A DNA stretch of 64,000 nucleotides from Heligmosomoides polygyrus polygyrus (GCA_947396885.1 OX377203.1:1984001-2048000); one strand, 5' to 3'. Counted from the first letter of the stretch, positions 9,780 through 19,622 are shown. Numbers and translations: made by a program. Notes: generated by a model from the letters alone, not told the origin.

Positions 9780-10230
9780 TGGTTGAAATGAGACCTAGCC
9801 TGTATTAGGTAAACGCCGATATTTGCCGAAGTGGGTGGCTCTTTGAAGATGTTGAGCCACACCCATAGCACAGCATGGTAAATAATATAGGAAAAGGGGC
9901 TTATGTCGAGAATGTGGGCAGCATTGGGCAGGTAGGTGGAAGCACGCCAGCCAATCAGGATACCGAACCCAGTGCAGATACCTGGTCCGTTCCGAGAAGC
10001 TTACTCTCTTCAACATCGACATTCACTTCTGCTCTGGCTCACAGTTGTAACTCTGGAATGAGACCCTGCCGATTTTGGGTAAACGCCCGATATGTATCGA
10101 AATAGGTCGCCTTTCGAAGAATTCGAGCCACCAACCGCGCGATAGCATGGACTGAGTACAGTCGTCGAGAATATGGGCAGCATTGGAGGGTGGGATCGTG
10201 CCAACCAATCACGGCACCGTTCGAGCACAT
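9780..10230. repeat. Direct repeat pair (~262-bp offset) including MITE-1 ends
   Basis: The segments 9780-9965 and 10045-10225 follow the same order: AATGAGACC, GGTAAACGCC, TTTGAAGA or TTCGAAGAAT, GAGCCAC, ATAGCA and then CGAGAATGTGGGCAGCATTGG. The last part is the terminal sequence of the MITE-1 family. An inverted MITE-1 end (CCTGGTGTTCACATCCGC) follows at about 10275. The array looks like two partly overlapping copies of one larger element. Confidence 0.6.
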
Positions 10231-10489
10231 CCTACCCGATGCGGCTTGATTTGCTGGCGCGTTCCCACCTCCCCTGGTGTTCACATCCGCAACCGACGGC
10301 CAAAAAAAGGTTAACGTCGGCGTTATGGGTGCGCCATGCATTCTACCTCCACTTGACCTAGCGATGCCATTTGAGTGAGGCGAGATGACAGAATTTGCAC
10401 TTCAGATGCAATTCTGACAACAATTCTAGCGGCTCTCAAGATGTAGAAGACGTAATTGGGCTCACTGTACCATCAGACAATAGAGAAGA

Positions 10490-10765
10490 GCCTAACGAAC
10501 ACCTTTCTGAGGTGCGCCACGCACTCTACTTCCGTGTGATATCGTGAAGGCGATTTGAATGAATATTTGGCCCACGCAACGGAATGAGGTGGCCAGCTGA
10601 TGGACAGATCAGTGTTCTATCGTTCGCAGATAAGTCTAGCACCAACTCACTGAATCCTAAGGGATGGAATGCTTGATTGCCCTGGGCGGGGCACGGAGCT
10701 TAAATCGATTCGAGCGGCACTTAATAGTTAATTACACGCGGTTCCTGCCGACTGCACCATCACGC
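10490..10765 (-). mobile_element. Diverged SINE copy (family B head)
   Basis: In reverse orientation the tail motif (GGTGCGCCACGCACTCTAC) and the landmarks GGTGGCCAGCTGATG and AAGTCTAGCACCAACTCA are present. The head (GCCCTGGGCGGGGCACGGAG, ATCGATTCGAGC) resembles those at 25.3 and 37.8 kb rather than the common family A. No target duplication is visible. Confidence 0.65.
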
Positions 10766-10794
10766 CTCCTTGGTAAGTATCCCTCGAGTGAGAA

Positions 10795-10880
10795 GGAAAC
10801 ATTGGGCATTCTGGCACGCGACTGGGACGAATGGAGGCTTTGCTTGCAGGAGCAACTAGGTGATCAGTGGGACAACATAT
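10795..10880 (+). pseudogene. RTE-type LINE, last codons of reverse transcriptase
   Basis: The frame reads LARDWDEWRLCLQEQLGDQWDN. Longer copies elsewhere in the window (29.4 and 39.6 kb) have [17 protein letters not shown] at the C-terminus. It is a scrap of about 28 residues. Confidence 0.65.
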
Positions 10881-10888
10881 TATGCATG

Positions 10889-10931
<43 letters not shown>

Positions 10932-10938
10932 TAATAAA
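10889..10938 (+). repeat. (AAT)n microsatellite
   Basis: About 15 near-perfect AAT triplets run directly behind the RTE scrap, with one ACA interruption. Confidence 0.95.
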
Positions 10939-11057
10939 TAGCTTGCTCGAATGCGCCATGTATTCGACATCTGCATGTTCATTTTGAAAGCAAACAATGC
11001 ACTGAAAAGAAGAAACAAGGGAGCAGATTTCGGACCCAGAGTACAGACACCAGTTGT

Positions 11058-11236
11058 CGGGCATCTATCCCAATCGGAGGGGGCATATAGTGATTTGCCT
11101 TGACCCTTGACTTTCTACGAGAGCTTCGGCTACTGTCCTATGAATTCAGAGTATGTGGAGGCGTGGCATAGAGCAACACGTTCGCAGTCGGCTCCTTACG
11201 GTTGCCCCTCCCGACTAGGATAGGTCCGTCGTCGTA
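11058..11236. mobile_element. MITE-2 copy
   Basis: The left end CATCTATCCCAATCGGAGGG and right end CCCCTCCCGACTAGGATAGG are inverted copies of the same terminal sequence. They agree with four other MITE-2 copies in the window (consensus TCTATCCTAGTCGGGAGGGG). It is about 179 bp and has no coding capacity. Confidence 0.75.
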
Positions 11237-12168
11237 AAAACCTGGAATGCTGGGCGACGTAGAGCATGAGGTACTTAGCGGGATGTTGCCCTGTGCAAGT
11301 TCAGAATCTGGCGCCTATCTGCCCCGTCTCTGATAAAATTGGCCACACCATGGAGCTCCCTATAGTGCTCACCATGTACAGAACCCAAGCGTGCACTGGA
11401 CAATAAACCGACAAGTACCGGGTTTGGAAGTATAGCTACAAGAAATAAAAATCAAATGCTAGAATGGAAAGAACCACATGCTCAACATAGAGGTCCTTAA
11501 AAATCACCAAAAAATCCTTTGACTGACGCGTAGAAAAGAAAAGAAGGAGAAAAGGGAACAAGGAAAGGAAGGAAAAGAAGGAAAAGAACCAGATGCTCGA
11601 CAGTTCCGTAAAGACTTGTGCGAGGAGCTAGTCGGGGCACAGATCGAAGACCTAGTGACCCCAAGTTCCCCTAAGGCCAAGAAACCAGCGATGTGGTGAC
11701 ATTCTCGCCTAATAAGGTCAGCTACGTGTCGCTATACATTCAGAAACTGCCTCGCTTTTTCTTTTTTCATTGTCGTTCATTTTTCCTGCCTATTTTCCTC
11801 CCGTATTTGTTCTGATCGTAATGTTCCAACGTTTTCAACTTCCTGCTTCTATTCGCTTGTCTCTTCTCTTTTGCTTCTCTTCTTCCTTCTTTATTACGTT
11901 CGAACTCTCCCTCTTCACTGAAGTGCTACGGGGAGAATATTAAACGATGAATATTCGTTTGGAGCCGTAGGTAGTGGCAAATCACACCGCAGAACCCTTG
12001 ATAGAAATTGTATTGGAGTAGAAGTAGAGTGCATGGCGCGTTCCAGACGGTCCAATAAGCGTCTTCTTCATTGGGCTCCGAAAGATTTCATTTGAAATCG
12101 TAAGGCGTTTTCGACGATGAATGATGACCAGACGCAATACATATCTGTGAGGTCTAGACCCAATAAAT
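11237..12168. other. No recognisable gene
   Basis: A purine-rich patch lies at 11535-11590 and a pyrimidine-rich patch at 11755-11910. A short forward SINE-tail piece (GTAGAAGTAGAGTGCATGGC) occurs at about 12017-12045. Nothing else was recognised. Confidence 0.4.
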
Positions 12169-12286
12169 GTAACCTCCACTACGGTCCCAAGCTCGCTCGG
12201 TCCATCTGCACCGCGTGTGTTGTGTGAATGCACACAACACACTGAATTCGACGGCGTCGTCCAGAAATCGCCCTCCAACTGCATTC

Positions 12287-12412
12287 CCCGATCAGCGGGA
12301 GTCCGCAGCTGGGTTCTGCGCTCTTCGAGCTCGAAGAGCTAGGGAAGGGACTCCAGGATGGGTGCGATCCAAGCTGCTCGTGTGGAAACCGCTTTCGTCG
12401 CTCAGGGGGAAG
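12287..12412 (+). repeat. Single diverged copy of the 113-bp hairpin unit
   Basis: The order GGTTCTGCGCTC, CTAGGGAAGGGACTCCAGGA, TGGGTGCGATCCAAGCTGC and GCTTTCGTCGCTCAGGGGG follows the 6.25-7.19-kb array. Its hairpin is altered. At 12323-12340 it has the perfect 18-bp palindrome CTCTTCGAGCTCGAAGAG, which joins both loop orientations seen in the array. Confidence 0.85.
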
Positions 12413-12527
12413 TCTGCAGCCGTGTTCTTACAGCTGAGAAATGAGCAGAAAACGCCTGAAAATTGTGTAGACGTTAAAACCCCTGAACCTCATCCAGCCA
12501 GTTGAATGAAATGCAAAAACACCACCA

Positions 12528-12602
12528 TGCTTAGGAACCGAACCTCCGACCTCCAAGCCTGAACCGGCCCCTCTACCCACTGCGCCACGACAAGTCTGGC
12601 AG
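12528..12602 (-). repeat. tRNA-like pol III sequence (SINE-head type)
   Basis: On the minus strand the sequence has a good box A (TGGCGCAGTGGGTAGAGG). Box B (GGTTCGGTTCC) lies about 34 bases later. The same head type occurs in both long inverted repeats of the 18.2-19.6-kb element. It is probably a tRNA-derived repeat carried inside the Mutator-like element. Confidence 0.55.
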
Positions 12603-12789
12603 CCAGGCCACCGCGGGCACCCAAGAGACCAATGCGCATCGATCGAATGCCAACGTCGGCGCTAACGCAGCTCACGTGTGCTGAGGCGCATTTCTAGGGC
12701 GGTGTCGTCAAATGCGGTGTTTGTGTGCATTCACACAACACACGCGGTGCAGGCGGACCGAGCGAGTTTGGGATCTTACAGTAACCTCC

Positions 12790-13319
12790 TCAACGGCAGA
12801 AGCTATTAGTACAGTTAAAAATGATGAAAAATTGATTTAAAAATAGATGAAAAGGCCCTTTAGAATGGACAAAAAATCTGACTGACTGATCTAACTGACG
12901 ACAACTGACAGCAGACGGTGGGTTTAATTAAAACCGTTGATGAGAGTTGAAAGGAATTTTTTCGTCGGCGATTTAAGGGCAGTCAATCTATAGCCAGCCG
13001 TTTGCTGCAATTTGAAGAAAGTTTCTCTTCAAATTAACTGACCTTATTCGCCCAGAAAAACACTCAAACTAATGAACCATGAGCAATTAATCGTCTCTTT
13101 ATGGCTGATTATTTTTCACCGAAAAGGCGGCTTCTTTTTCCAGCATTAGTAGACATCGGTTTTACAAGCAAAGGAGAAAATGACAGCTTAAATGCTTAGA
13201 AAAACGAAAAAAATAAATAAAGAATAGGGTCATAGAAATGGAAAGGAAAAGGGTAAACAGTTGGAGAATTCAACACAAAAATGGCGCAAAAGTTTCGATC
13301 GCAACGAAAATTTCAGTCG
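12790..13319. other. No recognisable feature
   Basis: This is AT-rich sequence without repeats or motifs that I can assign. Confidence 0.4.
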
Positions 13320-13332
13320 TTATATCAGCTTA

Positions 13333-13619
13333 GGGCGCGTGTAGCACAGTCGGAGAAGGCGCCGGCTATCGCGTGCACCCGATACGAGGTTCCTGGTTCG
13401 GATTTCCCGCCCAGGCCAACCAAGCCTTCCATCCCTCCGGGGTCGGTGAATTGGTACCAGACTTGTCTGGGAAGGATAGAGCGCTGACTTGTTCATCGGC
13501 TGCCCACCGCAGGCACTGTATGCCCAAATACGCATTCAATACGCCTCGACGACATCCCGTAGAAGTAGAATGCGTGGCGCATCCCAAAAGAGTTGAGTAA
13601 CGTCGTCCATTATTTCTTA
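13333..13619 (+). mobile_element. Full-length SINE (family A) with 13-bp target duplication
   Basis: It starts GGGCGCGTGTAGCACAGTCG, has box B as GGTTCCTGGTTCGGATTTCC, and ends AACGTCGTCCATTATTTC. TTATATCAGCTTA is repeated exactly at 13320-13332 and 13620-13632, which fixes both ends to the base. This 287-bp copy is the best reference for the family. Confidence 0.93.
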
Positions 13620-13674
13620 TTATATCAGCTTACCACCTTAGTAACAGCCATTTAGGGAATGAAGAAAATGACTT

Positions 13675-13677
13675 GAA

Positions 13678-13768
<91 letters not shown>

Positions 13769-13769
13769 G
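13675..13769 (+). repeat. (AAAT)n microsatellite
   Basis: About 23 almost perfect AAAT repeats. ORFs of repeated (Y/I/F)L across it are artefacts. Confidence 0.97.
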
Positions 13770-13784
13770 TTTCTGAAATCCACT

Positions 13785-14072
13785 GCTCGCACGAGAAGAC
13801 GTGGTTGCCCCAGGAACTTCTTCACGATCCGGTCGAAGGGATCGTTTCTCATGTGGTCGAAAGACGCGTCGGTTATCACGCGCATCCTGAATCGATTCCA
13901 GGATCGGGTCCCGCCCAGGTCTAATCGAGGGAATTCAAAGCACTGACCAGCCACCGAAAGTCATTGCACAGCTCAATTTCGCTTTAAAATTGCCTCCAAG
14001 TTTTCCCGTAGAGTAGGACGCGTGGCGCATCCCAGTGGGAATTGATTAACACCGTCCTTTGTCTTTTTATCG
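13785..14072 (+). mobile_element. Diverged SINE copy, plus orientation
   Basis: The landmarks ATCGATTCCAGGATCGGGTC (box B area), CCCGCCCAGG, CACTGACCAGCCACCGAAAG, TTCCCGTAGAGTAGGACGCG and TAACACCGTCC appear in SINE order. The head is weak. No target duplication is seen. Confidence 0.65.
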
Positions 14073-14079
14073 CCTAATA

Positions 14080-14931
14080 GAATGTAAAACATAAGAAAAG
14101 GTAGAAATCTGAAGAAGTAAAGAAAGAAGAAAAAGAAGAAGCTATTTTTTCAAACATGAATGAATTTTTTCCATAATATGAAAAATATAAAAAAAAGTTT
14201 GTATCGCCTTGTTCAACCGACGTCAAAAAGGAGTGACAAGTGCAGGGACAGATCCTGGCCCCCTGTCGAAAAAGATGAAACGACTTTCAGGCCCACGTAT
14301 CGCCATGCCACCACCCTTGGGATAGAAGTCCAGCGGCCTGAGTCTTCAGCTTCAGCTGAGCGTGAGAAAAATCGCCAGCTTCTGCTCGCCTAAAAACACT
14401 TGAAGCCGAATTCCGGTGACAGAGCCTACCGGTTCCATGGATACGATAACTCATTAGTCACTGTCCTAACTGCTGGCGCTACAAGTGGCTAGAATCTGGT
14501 CATGAATAGAGCAAATTCTGAGCAGAGCCGTAGAGCAAAAGTTCCCGGGCGGCCACCCGCGGAACGGATCAATGGAACCTGGGTGGTCCCTTCGAAGGTC
14601 GCGAACGATTATCGACCACCCGTCCTGTTCAATCGCCTGCGTGTCGCTGTTCATTCCTTCGCCTTCTCCTTGTCCTCTGTTTCATCCCTTCATTATTTTT
14701 GCTGGCATTTACCCATGTGTGACGATGGAGCAGCCTGATACAAAGGAATGCCCTTTCCTGCTACGGTTTTATATTTTTCCTCTCCTTCAATCGTTCTTTC
14801 TATGTTCTATGCCATGATTTCATCTTCGGTTTGGCTAGCAATTCGTTGAATTTTACTCTACTAATGAATACAGAAAGGCAGCACTAATTTTTGAATAAAA
14901 GTCCGTATGAGCAAAACGCGGACGATAGGAA
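14080..14931. other. No recognisable gene
   Basis: ORFs such as 14502-14738 (+) and 14466-14654 (-) have no known motif. No repeat from elsewhere in the window was recognised here. Confidence 0.35.
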
Positions 14932-15234
14932 TTATAACTAATCGCCTACTGCCGTTTGAATGTGCCCGCGCCTGCTACAGTATCCCCCAACCTGTACATC
15001 ACCCAAGCCCTTGTCATCGGAGCGCGGAAACCTAAAAACCAGGCTAGGAAACGGACTTTGGGGTGTGGACCATCCAATCTGCTGCTAGAACTGCTCTCGT
15101 CGTTCAACGGAGATCGAATATCCACGTAGACGCCGACGCGATCCACAACGCAACGGCAGCAACCGTACGCTACAGTATCTCGTAAACCTGCACATCAACC
15201 CGCAATTCGAACGGCAGTAGGCGATTAGTTATAA
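14932..15234. mobile_element. MITE with near-perfect 30-bp TIRs, carrying a hairpin-unit relative
   Basis: The left end CTAATCGCCTACTGCCGTTT and the right end on the other strand CTAATCGCCTACTGCCGTTC match over about 30 bp. Both are bordered by TTATAA (14932-14937 and 15229-15234). The centre (about 15035-15115) matches the 113-bp unit of the 6-kb array: CCAGGCTAGGAAACGGACTT, GTGGACCATCCAA, ACTGCTCTCGTCG. No ORF is present. Confidence 0.8.
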
Positions 15235-16055
15235 GTAAAACCAGCCCGAATCGTGGTGGGCGGGAGTGGACTGGAATCAAGGAGCTATTTATTTCTTTCA
15301 ATTATACTTATTTTACTTCAGCGAAAAAGGGGTTTGAGAAGGGGTTATCCTTATGACGATGCATTTTTCTTGATTTTTTTCGTTTTTTCCATACTAAAAC
15401 GCACTATTCCAGCAATCCTACCGTGGAAGTGGGCTTCCGCTAGGAGAGCGAAGTAGTGTCTTATCCTACCGAAACTGTATATTGGAAATTATTAGCCTAC
15501 AAGGTACTGCACGCACCTCACTGGCCTGGCCTTTATTTAATTAATTAATTTAATTAATTAATTTATTTTAAATCAATGACCTGTCCATTCACTTTTTAAA
15601 GTCATTGCCTTCCGTGGATAAATTTTTACATAAACGATAGTTTAAAGAAGCACATACAGTGATGGTCATTTACCCCTTCAAACACACCCTGTCGCCTTCA
15701 TCTTTCTCCATCCGATTCGGCCTTGTAGCATTTTGGCCTACTTGTCGCTGATGTGGCCTACGTGGAGAGTGCGACCCATCGGACCAATAAGGCCATCTCG
15801 ATCGAATAGGTGTGCCACACAGAGGAGTGTAATATCGATGTCCTAATTCTGGGGTTCAGATTGTCTGCGATTGGCCGCTGCGTTCCCGCACATACGTAGG
15901 CCAAATTCACGACTACTACCGTTCAGCAGCACGTGCTAGCGTTTAGTTCAATGTAGTCGAACTTGGTTTTAAACCTTGAATTTGACCATTTACACTCGTT
16001 CATTCTACTCGAGCCAAAGTCTTGACCCTTCTTTAGCCTTGTTCTCTTCGTTCCA
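15235..16055. other. No recognisable gene
   Basis: A short (AATT)n patch lies at 15535-15575. The rest is unassigned. Confidence 0.4.
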
Positions 16056-16059
16056 AACT

Positions 16060-16890
16060 TCTACCATTTTCATGTCAAATTGGACGCTCCTCTAAACAAA
16101 CATGGTGCTTCTGAAACCAATCTGGACATCTTCCAAATCAAAACGAGCTCCTTTCACAGCACTAAAAAAGGGACTCCAAAAAAGCGGAAATAATTTTTTC
16201 TTCAAAATTATTTAATATGACATCTTTGGAATATTGATTCACCTTTCCAATAAGTAAAATTTTTTTTGTAAATTTAAAAAACTTTCTTTTTAAAGGAGAA
16301 ATAACAGTTTAAGGCTTGTTTTAAAGCGCTGGAAGGTAGCCACTTTTTAGTGCTAAAAGTAGAAATTGCGCAATGTTCTCGTCAAAGACGTTGCGATTTT
16401 TCTCGACTTATAGAAGATTTCTCATTGGCATAGATGCGATGCAGCAACAATTGTAAACAAACACATATTCTCACTTTGATGCTTAATATAAGCAGCACAC
16501 TCTACACTACCAATCAGACAAAGATCGCGACGAGCCTTTCGAGTGCATGGCGCGATTTCGTCTTTTAATCCACTAAATGATTGATGATTGCAGTCTTGTT
16601 GCTGTTTAAAACAACATTTAAAATACAATTTTTTCTCAAAAAAAAAGAAAATTTTCAAAATTATTGCTCTCACTCGGGAAGCTGAACTAAAAAATTGTAA
16701 GTTATGCCGAATTCTCTTCGAATAAAAAACTTCCAACCATACGTTGTTTAATCTATAAGAAGCTCGTCTCGATTTGGAAGACGTTCACTTAGACTTTAGA
16801 AACATCAAGTTTGTTTAGAAGTGTGTCCAGTTTAACGTGAAAAGTGTCCGATTTAATGTAGAAGGCGTCTAATTTCACGTGTAAAGTGTC
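16060..16890. mobile_element. Foldback element, ~300-bp arms
   Basis: The left arm (about 16065-16345) and the reverse complement of the right arm (about 16570-16885) share landmarks in the same order: TGGAC, CTTCTAAACAAAC, TCTTCCAAATC, ACGAGCTTC, the T/A-rich block with GAAATAAT or AATAATTTT, and TTGTTTTAAA. The centre carries TCGAGTGCATGGCGCGAT next to an ACTACCAATCAGAC motif. This centre is also found in the 20.2-, 30.0-, 48.3- and 53.5-kb copies. It has no protein-coding capacity. Confidence 0.7.
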
Positions 16891-16899
16891 GATAATGTG

Positions 16900-17400
16900 G
16901 TGGAAATGGTAGAATTACAGATTGTTCGGCAGGAGCTGAGGACAGGATGCTTCTGATCTTCAGAAGACGGCCATCTAATCGAGGTACGGATCTAGCACCT
17001 TTGAGCGATTTTATGCGATTTTATGAGTGCTAAACAAGAAGCTGCTGGTTCACAGGGCAAAGCTGCAGCCGCTATAGGAAGTCACTATTTTTTATTTTTT
17101 ATTTTCTTTAAAATTTTCGTTTTTTATTTTGCTCTCATCGTTTGTTAGCTCGTTGTCACAGTCAAGAGGTGACTCACTCTCAAGACCTGAAGCTATGTAC
17201 GCGTAGATCAGAAATAATATTATGCTGGAAGCAGTAGAAGCAGTCGATTCCAACGTAGTAACTTCGCTCTCAGCACTTGAGCTATCTATCAATCGAGTAG
17301 GCATTGCAATGTACTGAACAGCTGCCTGGCGCAATCTTTCTCAATGACACAGCGGAAAATTTCTTTGTATTGCGCTGCTTTGGAGAATTTATGCGTTATT
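16900..17400. repeat. Foldback-family fragment
   Basis: Positions 17270-17345 (CTATCTATCAATCGAGTAGG, then TGGCGCAATC) match the central part of the foldback family. The rest is unassigned. Confidence 0.45.
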
Positions 17401-17513
17401 TAATTCTTGTTGGGGATGCGCTATGCATTCCACTTTTACGTCGCGGAGGTGATTTGAATAGTTTGGTCCTTGTAAGCGTAGAAATACTCGTGTGATCCGT
17501 TGTTTATGTATAT

Positions 17514-17535
17514 CTCAAACTTGGGTAATTAAACC
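17514..17535 (-). repeat. Exact SL1 spliced-leader sequence, copy 1
   Basis: All 22 bases agree with nematode SL1 (starts GGTTTAATTACC, ends AAGTTTGAG). It is followed by ATATACAT, so there is no GT donor where an SL RNA gene needs one. It is therefore not an SL RNA gene. It looks like the 5' end of a trans-spliced transcript copied back into DNA. Confidence 0.9.
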
Positions 17536-17660
17536 ATCGTTTGGAAACTCGATGTCAGAAGTCGAACGGATGGCGTATCCCAGGATGTATTGGAATTTGT
17601 TGGAAAAAGAAGGACCTTGTGAGCGTAGAAATCCTCGTGCGAGTCGTTGTTTATGTATAT

Positions 17661-17682
17661 CTCAAACTTGGGTAATTAAACC
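17661..17682 (-). repeat. Exact SL1 spliced-leader sequence, copy 2
   Basis: This is a second perfect 22-base SL1, 147 bp from the first. It again continues ATATACATAAACAACG, and the two copies stay similar for about 70 bases (to ACAAGGTCC or ACAAGGACC). The shared downstream sequence shows the SL1 belongs to the repeat. Confidence 0.9.
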
Positions 17683-17814
17683 ATTCAAATTACCTCCGCG
17701 AGGTAAAAGTGGAATGCATAGCGCATTAAAGCCTAAGGCAGATGAATTTCATCGTAAAAACATACCTAGAAACCTGAATTCAAAAAAAATCTAAATCTAA
17801 AATTAAAGAGAACC

Positions 17815-17912
17815 ACTGTATACGTCGAACACGCCTCCACATCTTCCCGTAGGAGTAAATTGCGTGGTTCATCCCGCAGAAGAATTGAGTAGTGCCGACC
17901 TTTATCGCTGTG
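17815..17912 (+). mobile_element. SINE tail fragment
   Basis: CGCCTCCACATCTTCCCGTA, GGAGTAAATTGCGTGGTTCA and GAATTGAGTAGTGCCGACC are the last ~95 bp of a SINE. Confidence 0.7.
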
Positions 17913-17979
17913 TTTTGCGTGAGTCATCCCACTATTTGCTTAGCTTCTTTTGATTTCTTTAAATTTTTTATTTCCGGGT

Positions 17980-18070
17980 GCATCTCGAGTCAGAGCTCCC
18001 GAATCAGAAGCCGTGACTCGGGGTCAGCACGAGAATCAGCGCTCTCTATCACTGCACCACACGCGCCTAT
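17980..18070 (-). mobile_element. tRNA-like SINE head
   Basis: On the minus strand GGCGCGTGTGGTGCAGTGAT is a box A, followed by CTGATTCGGGAGCTC as a weak box B. This is a further head variant, and its link to the SINE tail is not shown here. Confidence 0.45.
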
Positions 18071-18216
18071 TTTCTTCAGGAGTGCGCGGATTTATACCCA
18101 TTTTTCTATAAATTTTCCAGTTTCTTTTGAATTTTTGCATACTTTTTCAGCATCACTCGATAAACGTCCTTTATCCCTGATTCGTGTTCATTAATGTTAG
18201 AAATCGTACTCTTACA

Positions 18217-19622
18217 AAAGCGTCTGAACGGGGGGAGCGAGTCATATAGCGGGAATCCTCACCCCTCAATTAGTAGGAAAATGTGTTTATTTGTTGCCAA
18301 GTCGTTAAACCCAAGGAGTGGGGGTCACAATGGGATACGGCGCAGCACGCGTTTCTGGGTATTGTACGCCGCGATGCCTCCGCATCCGGTGACTAAGAGC
18401 GCAGGTGGGTAGAGGTTTCACTCATGCGGGAAAGGTGGGGGGTTCGGTTCCTCTGCTCTGCTGCATTTTTGCATTTCAAATGATTGGTTGAGATTTGGGG
18501 GATTCTGACGTCTATACCATTTGCAGGCGTTTTCTGCGCATTTTCCAGCTGTACACTGTGGAGAATAACTTTCTTTCCACTTGGTTATTACTGACCGGTT
18601 TTCTAACCGGCCGGTCTTCCTCCATGGTTATGAGCACGCAATCAAAATCCAACTGAAGACGTACCCTTTCCTCCGAAACAAGAGCTCCACCCGAAAACGT
18701 CATCATATGCCCACTGCTCGCTTGCCTCTCCACGTCCATCAGTTCATCTTGCGCATCCCAACTTCCTCTTCTTCTTCCACCACTTCCAGATGTTCGTCTT
18801 CGTCAACCTCAAGTTGACGTACCTCAAAGTCCTTTAGTATGCTGGCCATCCGTTCGGCCAGCTTGATTTCTTCCCTCAAAGGTTCCTTGTCTAAAGGTGG
18901 GTCACAGTTCAGCGTGAGCAGGTGGATCACCACTCGACCATCGGCGGACATTGTTGGTGTTAGGTTTTAGAGAACCTCCAGCAGACCTCTGATTTCCAGG
19001 TGACAGACAGAGATAAGGGAGAGAGGGTATCGATGCCGTTTAACTTAATTTGCGGGATCCGCACACCTCGTCTCTCATTTGAACCACCTCCGACGTCACA
19101 TCCTGGTCTCTTTTGAAGATCCGAGTGGGATGTTTTTTCCTGAGGTCATTGGTCCATGTATGGAAACAGAGTATGAGGAGCCTGTAGCCTTTATACGCTA
19201 CCCGTAAGGTGCCCAGTGGTGCTTCATGCATTTTGTACTGTGTATCACTGGTGCTGGACATTTTTCACCATGCTGAATACCACAGCGTACAGCTGGAAAA
19301 TGTGCAGGAAACGTTTGAAAATGGTATAGACGTCAGAATCCCCCAAATCTCAACCAATCAGTTGAAATGCAAAAATGCAGTAGCGCAGAGGAACCGAACC
19401 ACTGACCTCCCTCGCACGAGTCAACCCTCTACCCACCTGCGCTCCGAGCCATTGGCTGCAGAGGCATCGCGGGCGTAGAAGGCCCACAAGCGCGTGCTGC
19501 GCCCTATTCCATTGTGACCCCATACTCCTTGGGTTTAACGACTTGGCAAAAAATAAACACATTTTCATACTAATTGAGGGGTGAGGATTCCCCCTATATG
19601 ACTCCTTCAGACATACGCTTCA
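18217..19622. mobile_element. Element with ~345-bp inverted terminal repeats and internal ORFs
   Basis: Positions 18217-18562 and the reverse complement of 19278-19622 are alike over nearly their whole length. Both contain GGAATCCTCACCCCTCAATT and TCGTTAAACCCAAGGAGT. They also share a tRNA-like region (GAGCGCAGGTGGGTAGAGG with GGTTCGGTTCC) and GGGGGATTCTGACGTCTATA. The 715-bp middle has three minus-strand ORFs with no known motif. I saw no target duplication. It may be a cut-down DNA transposon or a chance inverted duplication of a tRNA-like repeat around unique DNA. Confidence 0.7.
18739..19261 (-). other. Unrecognised ORFs inside the long-TIR element
   Basis: Minus-strand frames 19261-19040 (starts MSSTSDTQYKMHEAPLGTLR, 73 codons) and 18951-18739 (70 codons, ending in an acidic run of Glu) lie in series. 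A third frame follows at 18739-18512. The first has a GT at 19072 shortly after GACGAG, but I see no convincing acceptor before the second. They could be exons of one small gene, or decayed transposon cargo. No family is recognised. Confidence 0.3.

Larger units (their letters stand above)
12178..12780. mobile_element. Mutator-like non-autonomous element with perfect 9-bp target duplication
   Basis: GTAACCTCC occurs exactly at 12169-12177 and 12781-12789. Inside these, the first ~95 bp and the reverse complement of the last ~95 bp are alike. Both contain the uninterrupted block CGCGTGTGTTGTGTGAATGC. A 9-bp duplication with long inverted repeats is the hallmark of Mutator-like elements. The interior holds one diverged copy of the 113-bp hairpin unit (about 12287-12412) and a tRNA-like stretch. 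There is no transposase. Confidence 0.88.
17405..17725 (-). mobile_element. SL1-headed SINE-like repeat, two copies
   Basis: Read on the minus strand, each copy starts with an exact nematode SL1 sequence followed by ATATACATAAACAACG, ATTTCTACGCT and ACAAGG. The copy at 17535-17405 runs straight into a SINE tail (CACCTCCGCGACGTAAAAGT, GGAATGCATAGCGCATCCCC). Flanking SINE-tail pieces at 17540-17587 and 17683-17725 are on the plus strand, so 17405-17455 and 17683-17725 are inverted copies. The joint of SL1 to non-SL-RNA sequence is seen directly. How it arose is inferred. Confidence 0.75.

Noticed and set aside
13652..13954. ORF with (IYLF) repeats
   Set aside because: It spans the AAAT microsatellite at 13675-13769.
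17514..17682. SL RNA genes
   Set aside because: The exact SL1 is followed by ATATACAT with no GT donor, and the following sequence shows no Sm site where expected. The copies are more likely retroposed or captured leaders.
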